Source: Bacillota bacterium (GTDB lineage Bacteria > Bacillota > Clostridia > Christensenellales > Aristaeellaceae). From it: a stretch of DNA of 52,365 bases. The stretch is from positions 1 through 52,365 of the forward strand of contig JASGUQ010000017.1 of the NCBI GenBank assembly GCA_030057655.1. The letters are read 5' to 3'. A program made the position numbers and the translations under genes. The stretch's first letter is position 1, and each line of letters starts with the position of its first letter. Shown here piece by piece: positions 42,414-51,039 of the stretch. Under the pieces are notes generated by a model that ran no database searches, was not told the DNA's origin, and saw only the letters and a list, made by a program, of their open reading frames with translations.

Positions 42414-42469
42414 TGCGCGCACTGTAAGCGCTCATAATATTGCTCAAAGTATTGAAAGGAGGATCTACC

Positions 42470-44059
42470 ATGTTCAAACGTTTCCTGACCTGCTTTGTCG
42501 CGCTTCTGCTGGCGCTGCCGTTTGCGGCACTGGGCGAAGTGACCGTTAACAAGGAAGGATACCCCATTGTATCCGAGCCCATTGTGATGACGGTTGTCAA
42601 CTCTCAATCCCCGATACAGATCGACTTTAACGACATCGTTGTTCTCAAGGACTTCGAGGAAGTCAGCGGTATTGACATGCAATACCGCAACATTCCTTCC
42701 TCGGATGCTGCCACACAGCTCAGCCTGCTGCTGGCCTCCGGTGAACTGCCCGATATCCTGTTCAAGATGGATGTATCGGCCACCGACCAGGCCAAGTATG
42801 CCGAGGAAGGCATGTTCCTGCCGCTGAGCGATTATGCGGAATACACCCCCAACCTGGTCAAATGGCTGGATAAATACCCCTCTGCACGGGATGCCATCAC
42901 CCAGGTTGACGGCAAATACTATGGCGCGCCCTACATTCTGGCAGGCGAAGCCATTCGCATGAGTACCAAGATGTTCTTCAACACCGATGTGCTGGAAAAA
43001 CTGGGCTATGACGCCATCCCAACCACCACCGACGGCCTGCTGGAGTATCTGCGCAAGGCCAAAGAACTGGACTATAATGGAAACGGCGAGGCAGACGAAA
43101 TTCCCCTGGCTGCCACCAGCATCGCCAACGTTATCAGACCGTTGGCCGGCTCGTTTGGGCTGTACAACCGCGGCGGCAGCCATGCAAATCTGCTTGCGCT
43201 GGAAGACGGCACGGTGGATTATGCCTACCGCACTGAGAATTATCGTGAAATGCTTCGCTTCCTCAACACCCTGTACACCGAAAAACTGCTGGATCAGGAC
43301 ATCTTCACCATGGATTTCGCCCAGCTGATTGCCAAGGCGTCCACCGGGCGCGCATTGACCTACTGCTTTGTCAACAACTCCCCTGTGGCAGGCAGCAAGT
43401 ATGAGGACTTCACCATCGGCATCACCGAGCCGTTTGAAGGCCCTCAGGGCTACAAATTCTGGGGCCCCTACACCCTGCCTTCCAGCACGGCGGGTCAGTT
43501 TGTCATCACTGATACCTGCAAATATCCTGCAGCAGCTGCCCGCTGGATGGATCACTGGTATTCGGATGAAGGCATCATCGCCTACTTCATGGGCGTGGAA
43601 GGTGTGACGTATGAAAAGGACGCCGATTCTCCCGGCGGCCTGAAGCTGACCGACTATGTGGTAAAAAATCCTGACGGCATCAACTTTGAGCAGGTGCTGG
43701 CCAAGTACGTCTCATGGGCAGGCGGTTCCAACCCCTCGGTTGCCACAAATGAATACTTCAAGGGCGGCGAAACCTGGCCGGCATCGGTGCGCTGCGCGGA
43801 CGGGCTGATCAACTTTATCCCTGAAGAAGTGTGGGCGCCTGTAGCGCGCTTCTATACCGCAGAAGAAGCCAGAGAAATGTCTCAGTTAAGCAGCGAGATT
43901 GAAACCTACCACTCCGAATGGCGTGCGTACTTCATCTCCGGCCAGAAGAGCCTGGATGACGATTGGGATACCTACGTCAAGGGCTTTGACGGCATGCGCC
44001 TGGATCGCTGGCTGGAAATCTACAACAAGGCTCTTAAAGAAGCAGGTTACATCAAGTAA
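42470..44059 (+). CDS. Sugar-binding protein, LipO/YtcQ type
   Basis: A 529-residue extracellular binding protein, the usual length of the LipO/YtcQ class. The signal peptide is MFKRFLTCFVALLLALPFAAL; there is a Cys at position 8 but no lipobox at the cleavage site. The lobes contain VNSQSPIQIDFNDIVVLKDF and GKYYGAPYILAGEAIRMSTK. The 5' AAAGGAGG with a seven-base spacer fixes the start at 42470. This class carries complex or modified oligosaccharides such as rhamnogalacturonan fragments; the ligand here is unknown. A strong terminator follows. Confidence 0.88.
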   Translation: MFKRFLTCFVALLLALPFAALGEVTVNKEGYPIVSEPIVMTVVNSQSPIQIDFNDIVVLKDFEEVSGIDMQYRNIPSSDAATQLSLLLASGELPDILFKMDVSATDQAKYAEEGMFLPLSDYAEYTPNLVKWLDKYPSARDAITQVDGKYYGAPYILAGEAIRMSTKMFFNTDVLEKLGYDAIPTTTDGLLEYLRKAKELDYNGNGEADEIPLAATSIANVIRPLAGSFGLYNRGGSHANLLALEDGTVDYAYRTENYREMLRFLNTLYTEKLLDQDIFTMDFAQLIAKASTGRALTYCFVNNSPVAGSKYEDFTIGITEPFEGPQGYKFWGPYTLPSSTAGQFVITDTCKYPAAAARWMDHWYSDEGIIAYFMGVEGVTYEKDADSPGGLKLTDYVVKNPDGINFEQVLAKYVSWAGGSNPSVATNEYFKGGETWPASVRCADGLINFIPEEVWAPVARFYTAEEAREMSQLSSEIETYHSEWRAYFISGQKSLDDDWDTYVKGFDGMRLDRWLEIYNKALKEAGYIK

Positions 44060-44075
44060 TCCCACAACAAAAAAG

Positions 44076-44108
44076 CCGCGGAAGGGTTCGTCCCTCCGCG
44101 GTTTTTTT
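44076..44108 (+). terminator. Intrinsic terminator of the second sugar operon
   Basis: Arms CCGCGGAAGGG (44076-44086) and CCCTCCGCGG (44092-44101) with one bulged A, loop TTCGT, then seven T. The A-run upstream gives some activity in the other direction too. Confidence 0.9.
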
Positions 44109-44116
44109 GTGTGTCT

Positions 44117-44279
44117 TATACCGAGCGAATGAATAAATGCACAGATGGGCTGAGGGATTTTGATGGCTCCGCTAAGCCGAAAGAACGAGGCGTAGTCGCA
44201 GCCTACGTTGAGTGAGTGAGGCAACGCGGAGGCGCAAAAGAACCAGCTCATCAAAGCATTTGTGATTGAGTTCGGTATT
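44117..44279. repeat. Dispersed palindromic element, copy B (MITE-like, full length)
   Basis: About 163 bp, the same orientation and structure as copy A. Terminal inverted repeats start TATACCGAGCGAATGAATAA and the right end reads TGTGATTGAGTTCGGTATT. It fills the gap between the sugar-operon terminator and the hom stop codon (44281), so it also forms the 3' border of hom. Confidence 0.75.
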
Positions 44280-44280
44280 G

Positions 44281-45555
44281 CTACCTGCCTTCCACCCGCA
44301 GGACGCTGATCACCTGCGCGATTTTCGGGTCAATGGTGAGAAGCGCGGCCTGCACGTCCTTTTCGTTGGCGCTGTGCGTGATGACAATGACGGGGACGCC
44401 GGTCTCGTCCACCGCCTCCCTCTGGACGATGGAGGAAATGCTCACCTTGTGCTCGCCCAGTTTGGTGGTGATGTGGCCCAGGACGCCCGGCTGGTTGAGG
44501 GCTGAAAAGCGCAGGTAGAACCCGCAGCGCCAGTTGTCCGTGACGGCAGGCTGCTCCAGCGTTTCAGGGGCGCTGTCCGGGGCGTCAAAAGAGGAGCTGT
44601 CCAGGGAGGAAATCAGGTCGCTCACCATGGCGCCGGCCGTCGGCAGGCTGCCCGCGCCCCGGCCGTAGAGCATCATGTCCCCGCAGGCTGAGCCATGCAG
44701 ATAGACCGCGTTGAAGGCGCCGGACACCGTGGCCAGGGGGTGGTTCTCCTGCACAAAGGCGGGATGCACGCGCACGTCCATGACCCCGTTCTCTTTTTTG
44801 CCGATGGCCAAAAGCTTTAACACAAAGCCCAGGTCGCGCCCGGCGGTGATGTCCTCCACCTGGATCTTGGAGATGCCTTCCTTGTAAATGCTTTCATAGG
44901 GCACGCTCTTATGGAAAGCCAGGGTGGAGAGGATGGACAGCTTGTAGGCCGCGTCATGGCCCTCCACGTCCGCCCTGGGGTCCGGCTCCGCCAGGCCCAG
45001 TTCCTGCGCTTCTTTCAGCACTTCCTCATAAGGCCTTTTTTCATCCGTCATTTTGGAGAGGATGTAGTTGGTGGTGCCGTTCACGATGCCCATCACCGTG
45101 TCGATCCGGTTGGCCTGCATGGAGTCGTTCAACACCCGGATGATCGGGATGGCGCCGCCGACGCTGGCCTCATAATAAAACCCTGCCTTTCCTTCCCTCG
45201 CCGCGCCTTTCAGGCGGCGCCAGTTGAGCGCCAGGGCCATCTTGTTGGCGGTGATGACTGTCTTGCCATTTTTAAGGGCTTTTTCCATGTAGTCGGTGGC
45301 CGGCTGCTCCCCGCCCATGCACTCGATAACATGGGTGATGTCCGGATCATCCGTCACCTCTTCAGGAGCAGTGGTCAAAATGCCCTCCGGCAAAACGAGC
45401 CCGCGGTCCATCCGCAAATTTCTAATCAGTATTTTTTTGACATTCAGTTGAACCTGATGCTGTTCCATGAGCTCCTGGCTCATATCCTGAAGCACCTTCC
45501 ATACACCGCTTCCCACATTGCCCAGGCCCAGCATTCCGATCGTTACTTTCCGCAT
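44281..45555 (-). CDS. hom: Homoserine dehydrogenase
   Basis: A 424-residue enzyme that reduces aspartate semialdehyde to homoserine for threonine and methionine synthesis. The NAD(P) site is GMLGLGNVGSGV at the start, the substrate-binding region contains VITANKMALA and GIVNGTTNYIL, and the catalytic Lys/Glu region is EPDPRADVEGHDAAYKLSIL. A C-terminal ACT domain (about 345-424, RFSALNQPGVLGHI) suggests feedback regulation by threonine. Unlike many genomes, no thrB or thrC is adjacent. The start follows a weak AAGGGA site. Confidence 0.93.
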   Translation of the reverse strand: MRKVTIGMLGLGNVGSGVWKVLQDMSQELMEQHQVQLNVKKILIRNLRMDRGLVLPEGILTTAPEEVTDDPDITHVIECMGGEQPATDYMEKALKNGKTVITANKMALALNWRRLKGAAREGKAGFYYEASVGGAIPIIRVLNDSMQANRIDTVMGIVNGTTNYILSKMTDEKRPYEEVLKEAQELGLAEPDPRADVEGHDAAYKLSILSTLAFHKSVPYESIYKEGISKIQVEDITAGRDLGFVLKLLAIGKKENGVMDVRVHPAFVQENHPLATVSGAFNAVYLHGSACGDMMLYGRGAGSLPTAGAMVSDLISSLDSSSFDAPDSAPETLEQPAVTDNWRCGFYLRFSALNQPGVLGHITTKLGEHKVSISSIVQREAVDETGVPVIVITHSANEKDVQAALLTIDPKIAQVISVLRVEGR

Positions 45556-45590
45556 TCAGCTGATTTCCCTTCTTACAAGTAATCCCAATG

Positions 45591-45599
45591 AGTATAGCA
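45591..45599 (-). promoter_or_regulatory. Extended -10 promoter of hom
   Basis: On the minus strand TGcTATACT occupies 45591-45599. No consensus -35 box is present at the usual distance, so this reads as an extended -10 promoter. The start would be about 30 bases before ATG 45555. Confidence 0.5.
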
Positions 45600-45687
45600 T
45601 AGAAGACAAAGAAGTTTGGAGCAACTTTTGTTTGAAAGCGTTTTGTAAAATGATCTTGAATTTCCGGGTTTGTTCCAGGAGGTTCCC

Positions 45688-46329
45688 ATGGTATGCTGTA
45701 GTCAGCAAACACAGAAGGCAGGGTTGAACATGGACGCGAATCTGATCAGGGCGGCAAGGGAAGCTTTTTTGATCCAGGCGGATTGCCTGAGGACGGCTTT
45801 TGACGCGGTGGATGAAGAGCAGTTTGAAAAAGCGGTGGGCCTTCTGGCCAAGGCGGAGCGGATCGCCGCCTGCGCCTGCGGGCATTCCGGCATTGCCTGC
45901 CGGCATTTTGCCCATTTGATGTGCTGCATCAACCTGCCCGCGCGCTTTATCCCGCCCTCTGAAGCGCTGCACGGGGCGATGGGCTTTGTAAAATCCGGCG
46001 ACGTGATGCTTTTGGCCTCCCGCGGCGGGCAGACGCAGGAATTGCTGCCTGTTCTTGAATACTGCAAAGCAAAGGGCGTTCATGTCATCACGGTGACCGA
46101 AAACAGGAATTCTCCCCTGGCGCTTGGCGCGGACGCCGTCCTCCTGATGCGGGTCACCCGGGAAACAGACCTGTACAACTGCCAGGGCACCACCAGCCAC
46201 ACGGTGCAAAACGCGCTGTTTGACGCGATCCAGGCGGCGCTCATCATCAAGACCGGCTTTCAAAACGAAGCCTTCGCCAGAAACCACCCGGGCGGGGCCG
46301 TGGGCGAGCGCCTGAAAGGGCTGCGGTAA
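45688..46329 (+). CDS. SIS-domain sugar phosphate isomerase/binding protein
   Basis: A 213-residue protein with one SIS domain (about 45-170 of this frame). Visible are a glycine-rich phosphate-binding loop (ACACGHSGIACRHFAH), VKSGDVMLLASRGGQTQELL and HVITVTENRNSPLALGADAVLL. Such proteins isomerise or sense phosphosugars. The last segment NHPGGAVGERL is the KpsF/GutQ-like end motif. AGGAGG lies five bases before ATG 45688. A second start at ATG 45730 is possible, since a -10-like TGGTATGCT overlaps the first; the choice is not settled. Substrate unknown. Confidence 0.8.
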   Translation: MVCCSQQTQKAGLNMDANLIRAAREAFLIQADCLRTAFDAVDEEQFEKAVGLLAKAERIAACACGHSGIACRHFAHLMCCINLPARFIPPSEALHGAMGFVKSGDVMLLASRGGQTQELLPVLEYCKAKGVHVITVTENRNSPLALGADAVLLMRVTRETDLYNCQGTTSHTVQNALFDAIQAALIIKTGFQNEAFARNHPGGAVGERLKGLR

Positions 46330-46426
46330 GCCAACAAAGTCCCCGCATCAAAGCGGGTATACTGTCATTGCCTGCAATCAGCCGGGCCTTGGGTTTTGCA
46401 GGTTTAAGCGCATGGCAAAAGCCAGG

Positions 46427-46451
46427 TTCGCATGGACAAACGCCATGCGAA
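46427..46451 (+). promoter_or_regulatory. 25-bp inverted repeat over the phnD promoter: probable operator
   Basis: Perfect nine-base arms TTCGCATGG (46427-46435) and CCATGCGAA (46443-46451) separated by seven bases. They overlap the -35 box and spacer of the phnD promoter. A related GCGCATGG (46408-46415) and a TGGC/GCCA inverted repeat lie just upstream. A repressor bound here would block polymerase. Confidence 0.55.
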
Positions 46452-46461
46452 TGCGTATAAT
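46433..46461 (+). promoter_or_regulatory. Sigma-A promoter of the phosphonate-type uptake operon
   Basis: TGGACA (46433-46438), a 17-base spacer and a perfect TATAAT (46456-46461). The start is about 36 bases before phnD. Confidence 0.7.
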
Positions 46462-46504
46462 GAGTGTAACAAAATCCATTATCAAAAAACAAAGGAGAAC
46501 ATTT

Positions 46505-47545
46505 ATGAAAAAATTGCTGGCAATCCTTCTTTCTGTGCTGATGCTGACCTCCCTGTCCGCTGTTGGCCTGGCTGAAAACATCGTGATCGACGAGCTGAGC
46601 GTGTACTTTGTGCCCTCAGCAGGCGTGGACGAGATGCTCAAAGCCTCCGAGCCCCTGAAGGTGATGCTTCAGGAAGAGCTGCTCAAGAGCGGCTATGACG
46701 TCAAATCTGTCCGGATCGACGTCGGCACCGACTACGCTGTTGTCGGCGAAGGCATGATCTCCGGCACCATCGACGTGGGCTTCCTGCCCGCGGGCACCTA
46801 CGCGCTGTATTCCGCTGACGGCGTGGACGTTATCCTGACCTCCACCCGCGCCGGCCACAACGTGGACTCCGACAATTTTGCCGATTGGAACACCGTGGTC
46901 GTGGCGGATCCCACCGTCATCGCCAATGGCTACCGCTCCCTGATCTATGTCAACGCCCTGACCGAAAAAGGCGCGGACCTGCTGGCCAAGGCCGAAGCCG
47001 GCACGCTCAGCTGGGACGACGTCAACTCCGCCAAATGGGCCCTGGGCAATGTGGGCTCCGGCGCTTCCTACACCTACCCCTCCATCTGGCTGAACAAGAC
47101 CTTTGGCGAGGGTGTGGGCGCTGAAAAGAAAACGGTTGAGAACCTGGCCAACGCCACCTTCGGCGGCGGCTACCCGGACAATCAGGAAACCGTTTTGCTG
47201 GGCCAGGCGGACATCTATGCCGGCTTTGCGGACACCCGCATCAACGATTATGCCCAGCCCGCCTTTGAGGCCGCTTATCCAGACCAGGCCAAGGAAGGCA
47301 AGACCGTGTTTGACGCGCTGAAGGTCATCGGCGTGTCCGACATGATCATGAACGACACCATTTCCGTTGGCACCGCCGACTTCATCACCCCCGAGTTCAA
47401 GGCTGCCCTGCAGCAGGCCTTCCTCAACATCATCCAGACCGACGAGGGCAAGGCCACCGTGAAGCCCTACAGCCACACCGGCTATGTCGTGGCCCAGGAC
47501 AGCGATTTTGACGGCGCCCGCGCCGCGCTCACCATTTTCGACTAA
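46505..47545 (+). CDS. phnD: Phosphate/phosphonate ABC substrate-binding protein (PhnD)
   Basis: A 346-residue exported binding protein. A signal peptide (MKKLLAILLSVLMLTSLSAV) is cleaved near AVGLAE. The mature protein opens ELSVYFVPSAGVDEMLKASEPL, a PhnD-family hallmark, followed by DVGFLPAGTYAL and the ligand loop GSGASYTYPSIWL, which contains the serine and threonine that hold the phosphonate group. ATG 46505 follows AAGGAG. It heads the operon with phnC and two phnE permeases. Phosphite or phosphate are alternative ligands. Confidence 0.9.
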   Translation: MKKLLAILLSVLMLTSLSAVGLAENIVIDELSVYFVPSAGVDEMLKASEPLKVMLQEELLKSGYDVKSVRIDVGTDYAVVGEGMISGTIDVGFLPAGTYALYSADGVDVILTSTRAGHNVDSDNFADWNTVVVADPTVIANGYRSLIYVNALTEKGADLLAKAEAGTLSWDDVNSAKWALGNVGSGASYTYPSIWLNKTFGEGVGAEKKTVENLANATFGGGYPDNQETVLLGQADIYAGFADTRINDYAQPAFEAAYPDQAKEGKTVFDALKVIGVSDMIMNDTISVGTADFITPEFKAALQQAFLNIIQTDEGKATVKPYSHTGYVVAQDSDFDGARAALTIFD

Positions 47546-47578
47546 ACAAGATTTAAAACCGAAAGCAACCTGAATATA

Positions 47579-47612
47579 GGGCTGTTCGCTTGACCGCGGC
47601 AGCCCCTTTTTT
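47579..47612 (+). terminator. Terminator-like hairpin between phnD and phnC
   Basis: Arms GGGCTG (47579-47584) and CAGCCC (47600-47605) followed by C and six T. It probably lets most transcripts end after phnD, keeping the binding protein more abundant than the transporter. No new promoter was seen in the 60 bases after it. Confidence 0.6.
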
Positions 47613-47670
47613 CTATACTGGGATCAGGAAGTAAAAAACTGGTAAAATAAAGTCGCTTTGGAGACAGAAG

Positions 47671-48450
47671 ATGATCAAATTCGAAAAAGTGGACAAGGTG
47701 TACGGCAACGGCGTCAAGGGCATGGACCAGGTCAGCCTTGAGATCAGGCAGGGCGAGTTTGTCGCCATCATCGGCCTGTCCGGAGCCGGCAAGTCCACCC
47801 TGATCCGCACCATCAACAAGATGATCGACATCACCTCAGGCAAATTGACGGTGAATGGTATTGATGTCAGCGCCTTAAAAGGGCGCGCGCTTCGCAAGTA
47901 CCGCCGCAAGATCGGCATGGTGTTCCAATCCTTTAACCTGGTCAGCCGGATCAGCGTCATCAGCAATGTTTTAACCGCGCGGGTGGCGGACCTGTCCCTT
48001 TTCAGGGCGCTCTTTGGCCTGTACCGGAAAAAGGACAAGATCCTGGCGCTTGAATCCCTGGACAAGGTGGGCATTTTGGACAAGGCCTACATCCGCGCGG
48101 ATCAGCTCTCCGGCGGCCAGCAGCAGCGCGTCGCCCTGGCGCGCACCCTTGCCCAGGAGCCGCAGATCATTTTAGCGGATGAACCGGTGGCTGCCCTTGA
48201 CCCCGTGATGGCCGAAGTGGTCATGGATGACTTCAAGCGCATCAACCGCGATTTGAACATCACCGTCATCATCAACATCCACCATGTGGACCTGGCGCTG
48301 CAGTACGCGGACCGCATCATTGGCATCCGCGCCGGGCGCATCGTGTATGACGGGCCGACGGAGAGCATCACGGATGAGGTGCTGAAAACCATCTACGGCA
48401 GGAGCCTGACAGAGGATGAGCTGCTGAAGAAGGAGAAGAAAAATGCTTGA
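47671..48450 (+). CDS. phnC: Phosphonate ABC transporter ATP-binding protein (PhnC)
   Basis: A 259-residue ATPase. Walker A GLSGAGKST near residue 32, the Q-loop VFQSFNLV, signature LSGGQQQR near 148, Walker B IILADEPVAALDP and the switch histidine in INIHHVDLAL are all intact. The sequence MIKFEKVDKVYGNGVKGMDQVSL is PhnC-like. GGAG lies seven bases before ATG 47671. The end overlaps the first permease by eight bases. Confidence 0.92.
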   Translation: MIKFEKVDKVYGNGVKGMDQVSLEIRQGEFVAIIGLSGAGKSTLIRTINKMIDITSGKLTVNGIDVSALKGRALRKYRRKIGMVFQSFNLVSRISVISNVLTARVADLSLFRALFGLYRKKDKILALESLDKVGILDKAYIRADQLSGGQQQRVALARTLAQEPQIILADEPVAALDPVMAEVVMDDFKRINRDLNITVIINIHHVDLALQYADRIIGIRAGRIVYDGPTESITDEVLKTIYGRSLTEDELLKKEKKNA

Positions 48451-49273
48451 AGACCTTCTCCAAATTTTCTATCCCAGGACTTACACCCTGGGCAACGGCA
48501 AAACGGTCAGGGAGAAGTTTAACCCCCTGCCCTATGTGGTCATTGCCTTTATCGTGTTTATCATCTTCTGCGCGAATTTTACCGGGGTCAATTTCAAGGT
48601 GCTGATGGAAAAAGGGCATAACTTTTTTGACATGCTCTACAAGATGATCCCGCCCAACTGGGGCTACTGGAAAACGATGCAAAAGGCAATGCTGGACACC
48701 ATCAACATGTCGCTTCTGGGCTCGGTCTTCGGCTGCCTCATCGCGCTGCCGGTCAGCTTCTACCTGTCTTCCAATTTCAAACTCAACAAGACCTACCTGG
48801 TGTCCCACCGTTTCGTTCTGAGCCTGCTGCGCACCTTGCCCACCCTGGTTCTGGCCAGCTTCTTGCGCATGGTGCTGGGGATCGGCGCGCTGGCGGGCAC
48901 CCTGGCGATCTCGGTCTTCTCCTACACCATCTGTGTCAAAATGATGTACGAGTACATTGAAACCATCGACATGGGCGCTTACGAGGCGCTGCAGTCAACC
49001 GGCGCGTCCAGGCTCAAATGCATCATCAGCGCGGTCTGGCCGCAGGTGAAGGGCTATTTCTACTCCACTTTTTTATACTGCTTTGAATCCAATGTGAAAT
49101 CAGCGGCCATCCTGGGCTATGTGGGCGCCGGCGGCATCGGTCTTAACATTTCAGGCCAGCTGACCCTGCGCAAATACGGCAACCTGGGCATGGTCCTGCT
49201 GGCGATGATGGTGACCATCATGGTTCTGGAAGCCGCGGCGCGCTACGCCAGAAGAAAGCTGGTGACAGGATGA
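48443..49273 (+). CDS. phnE: Phosphonate ABC transporter permease (PhnE)
   Basis: A 276-residue permease with about six helices. The PhnE-type EAA loop is EALQSTGASRLKCIISAVWPQV near residue 177, followed by ESNVKSAAILGYVGAGGIGL, both characteristic of PhnE. The ATG overlaps phnC by eight bases with AAGGAG upstream; the end overlaps the second permease by four bases. Confidence 0.92.
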   Translation: MLEDLLQIFYPRTYTLGNGKTVREKFNPLPYVVIAFIVFIIFCANFTGVNFKVLMEKGHNFFDMLYKMIPPNWGYWKTMQKAMLDTINMSLLGSVFGCLIALPVSFYLSSNFKLNKTYLVSHRFVLSLLRTLPTLVLASFLRMVLGIGALAGTLAISVFSYTICVKMMYEYIETIDMGAYEALQSTGASRLKCIISAVWPQVKGYFYSTFLYCFESNVKSAAILGYVGAGGIGLNISGQLTLRKYGNLGMVLLAMMVTIMVLEAAARYARRKLVTG

Positions 49274-50088
49274 GCGCCTATCCAAGCATTGAGCAGCAAT
49301 ATAAAAAATACCCCAAAACCTGGGTGCAGTTCATCATCTATGCGGTTGCCGCCTTCCTGGTCGTGGCCATCTGGAACTACACGGTGGAGTTTGAAGGCTA
49401 TACCGAGCGCGGCTTTTCCATCATTGGCATCGCGCTGAAAGGCCTTGTCACCCCGTCCTGGGCGGTCATCAGCGACCTGTCCAGCAGCGGCCTTCTGTAC
49501 ATGCTGTTTGAGACCTTCGCCATCGGCTTCCTGGGCACCATCTTCGGCACCATCCTCGCCATCCCCCTGGCATTTATTTCCAGCCGCAACATCGCGCCCC
49601 GCTTTGTCAACCTGGTCTGCCTGACGGTGATCACCGTCATCCGCTCCTTTCCCTCCGTCATGTACGGCATCATGTTTGTCAAAACCGTGGGGCCGGGCGC
49701 TTTCGCCGGCGTTCTGACCATGACCATCGGCTCAGTCGGCATGCTGGCCAAATTGCTGGTGGAATCGGTGGAGGACATCGATCCCGGCATCGTTGAGGCG
49801 CTGGACGCAGCGGGCTGCAATGGCTTTGAAAAGGTGCGCTACGGCATTATGCCGCAGCTGTCCTCCGGCATCATCTCAAACGTGCTGTACCGCCTGGACA
49901 TCAACGTGAAAAACGCCTCCGTCCTGGGGCTGGTGGGCGCTGGCGGGATCGGCGCGCAGCTGATTTTCGCCATTCAGGATCGCAGGTGGAGCGACGCGGG
50001 GGCCATGCTCTGGGGCCTTGTCATTTTGGTGTTGTTAATCGAGGTCATCTCCACCCGCATCAGAAACGCGCTGGCGGGTAAGGACTGA
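49270..50088 (+). CDS. phnE: Second phosphonate ABC transporter permease (PhnE2)
   Basis: A 272-residue permease homologous to the preceding one. The EAA loop is EALDAAGCNGFEKVRYGIMPQL and NVKNASVLGLVGAGGIGAQL follows. Two different permeases in one operon form a heterodimeric channel, a common arrangement in Firmicutes. The start overlaps the previous stop (ATGA). No C-P lyase genes lie in the window, so phosphonate degradation would have to be encoded elsewhere. Confidence 0.92.
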   Translation: MSAYPSIEQQYKKYPKTWVQFIIYAVAAFLVVAIWNYTVEFEGYTERGFSIIGIALKGLVTPSWAVISDLSSSGLLYMLFETFAIGFLGTIFGTILAIPLAFISSRNIAPRFVNLVCLTVITVIRSFPSVMYGIMFVKTVGPGAFAGVLTMTIGSVGMLAKLLVESVEDIDPGIVEALDAAGCNGFEKVRYGIMPQLSSGIISNVLYRLDINVKNASVLGLVGAGGIGAQLIFAIQDRRWSDAGAMLWGLVILVLLIEVISTRIRNALAGKD

Positions 50089-50115
50089 CCTGCGGAAGAA
50101 TTCAATTATATTTTC

Positions 50116-51039
50116 TTAAGTGGATTGGGCTATCAACAGCTCTTCCACTTCTTTGATGCTGGGCATGGCTGCCTGCGCGCCCATGGCGGTGGTGGACAGC
50201 GCGCCCACGGCGTTGGCCAGGCGCAGGCCTTCCTCAAGCCCCATTCCGCGGCTGACGGCATAGGCCAAGCCAGCGTTGAAACTGTCCCCGGCCGCGGTGG
50301 TGTCAATGGCGTTTACCTTAAACCCGGGGGAGAATATGCTCTTTTCCCGGTCCACATACAGGTTGCCGCGCTTGCCAAGCTTGGCCACGACGCGCTTCGC
50401 GCCCAGATTGATCAGGGACAGCGCCGCCGCCTTCACCTCCTCCATGGTGTCCGTTTTCATGCCGGTCAACATGGCCAATTCCGTCTCATTGGGTGTGATG
50501 AAATCCACATTTTCAATGAGTTCAGGGGGCAGGGGCGCCGCAGGCGCGGGATCCAGAATCACCGTGCTCCCAGTCACCCGGGCGTGTTTGGCCGCCTCGA
50601 TGTTGGCCTTCATCGGAATCTCCAGCTGCAGCATCAGGACATGCTTTTCAGTGACCTTGCAGCAGCTATCCTTCACCAGGTTTTCATCCACCGTCCGGTT
50701 GGCGCCGCTGACCACGATGATGCGGTTCTCCCCGGCCGGGTTCACCTCGATCAGGGCAATGCCGGAAGGCTGGTCCGCCCGCCTGACGATCATTTGGGTG
50801 TTGACGCCCTCATCCTGAAGGCCCTTCAGGTAGGCGTCCCCGTAGGCGTCCTGGCCCAGCGCGCCCACAAAGCGGACGTCAGCCTTCAGCCTGGCCGCGG
50901 CCACCGCCTGGTTGCCGCCCTTGCCGCCCAAAAAGATCTGAAAGGAGGTGCCTATAATGGTTTCCCCCGGCAGGTGGAACTTGGGCACGGTGACCGTCAG
51001 GTCGGTGTTGAGGCTGCCAACGACATAGATAGGGAGCAT
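50116..51039 (-). CDS. rbsK: Ribokinase (PfkB family)
   Basis: A 307-residue sugar kinase that phosphorylates ribose at O5. The PfkB signatures are intact: GGKGGNQAVAAARL near residue 38 and the catalytic DTTAAGDSFNAGLAYA near 250, where the aspartate is the base and GAGD-like AAGD forms the anion hole. N-terminal VVGSLNTDLTV is typical of ribokinase. GGAGG lies five bases before ATG 51039. No ribose transporter is adjacent; a different pentose or nucleoside-derived ribose may be the substrate. Confidence 0.9.
   Translation of the reverse strand: MLPIYVVGSLNTDLTVTVPKFHLPGETIIGTSFQIFLGGKGGNQAVAAARLKADVRFVGALGQDAYGDAYLKGLQDEGVNTQMIVRRADQPSGIALIEVNPAGENRIIVVSGANRTVDENLVKDSCCKVTEKHVLMLQLEIPMKANIEAAKHARVTGSTVILDPAPAAPLPPELIENVDFITPNETELAMLTGMKTDTMEEVKAAALSLINLGAKRVVAKLGKRGNLYVDREKSIFSPGFKVNAIDTTAAGDSFNAGLAYAVSRGMGLEEGLRLANAVGALSTTAMGAQAAMPSIKEVEELLIAQST

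Noticed and set aside
42353-43555. Minus-strand frame of 400 codons over the second sugar-binding protein
   Set aside because: Antisense to a binding protein with signal peptide and strong ribosome-binding site.
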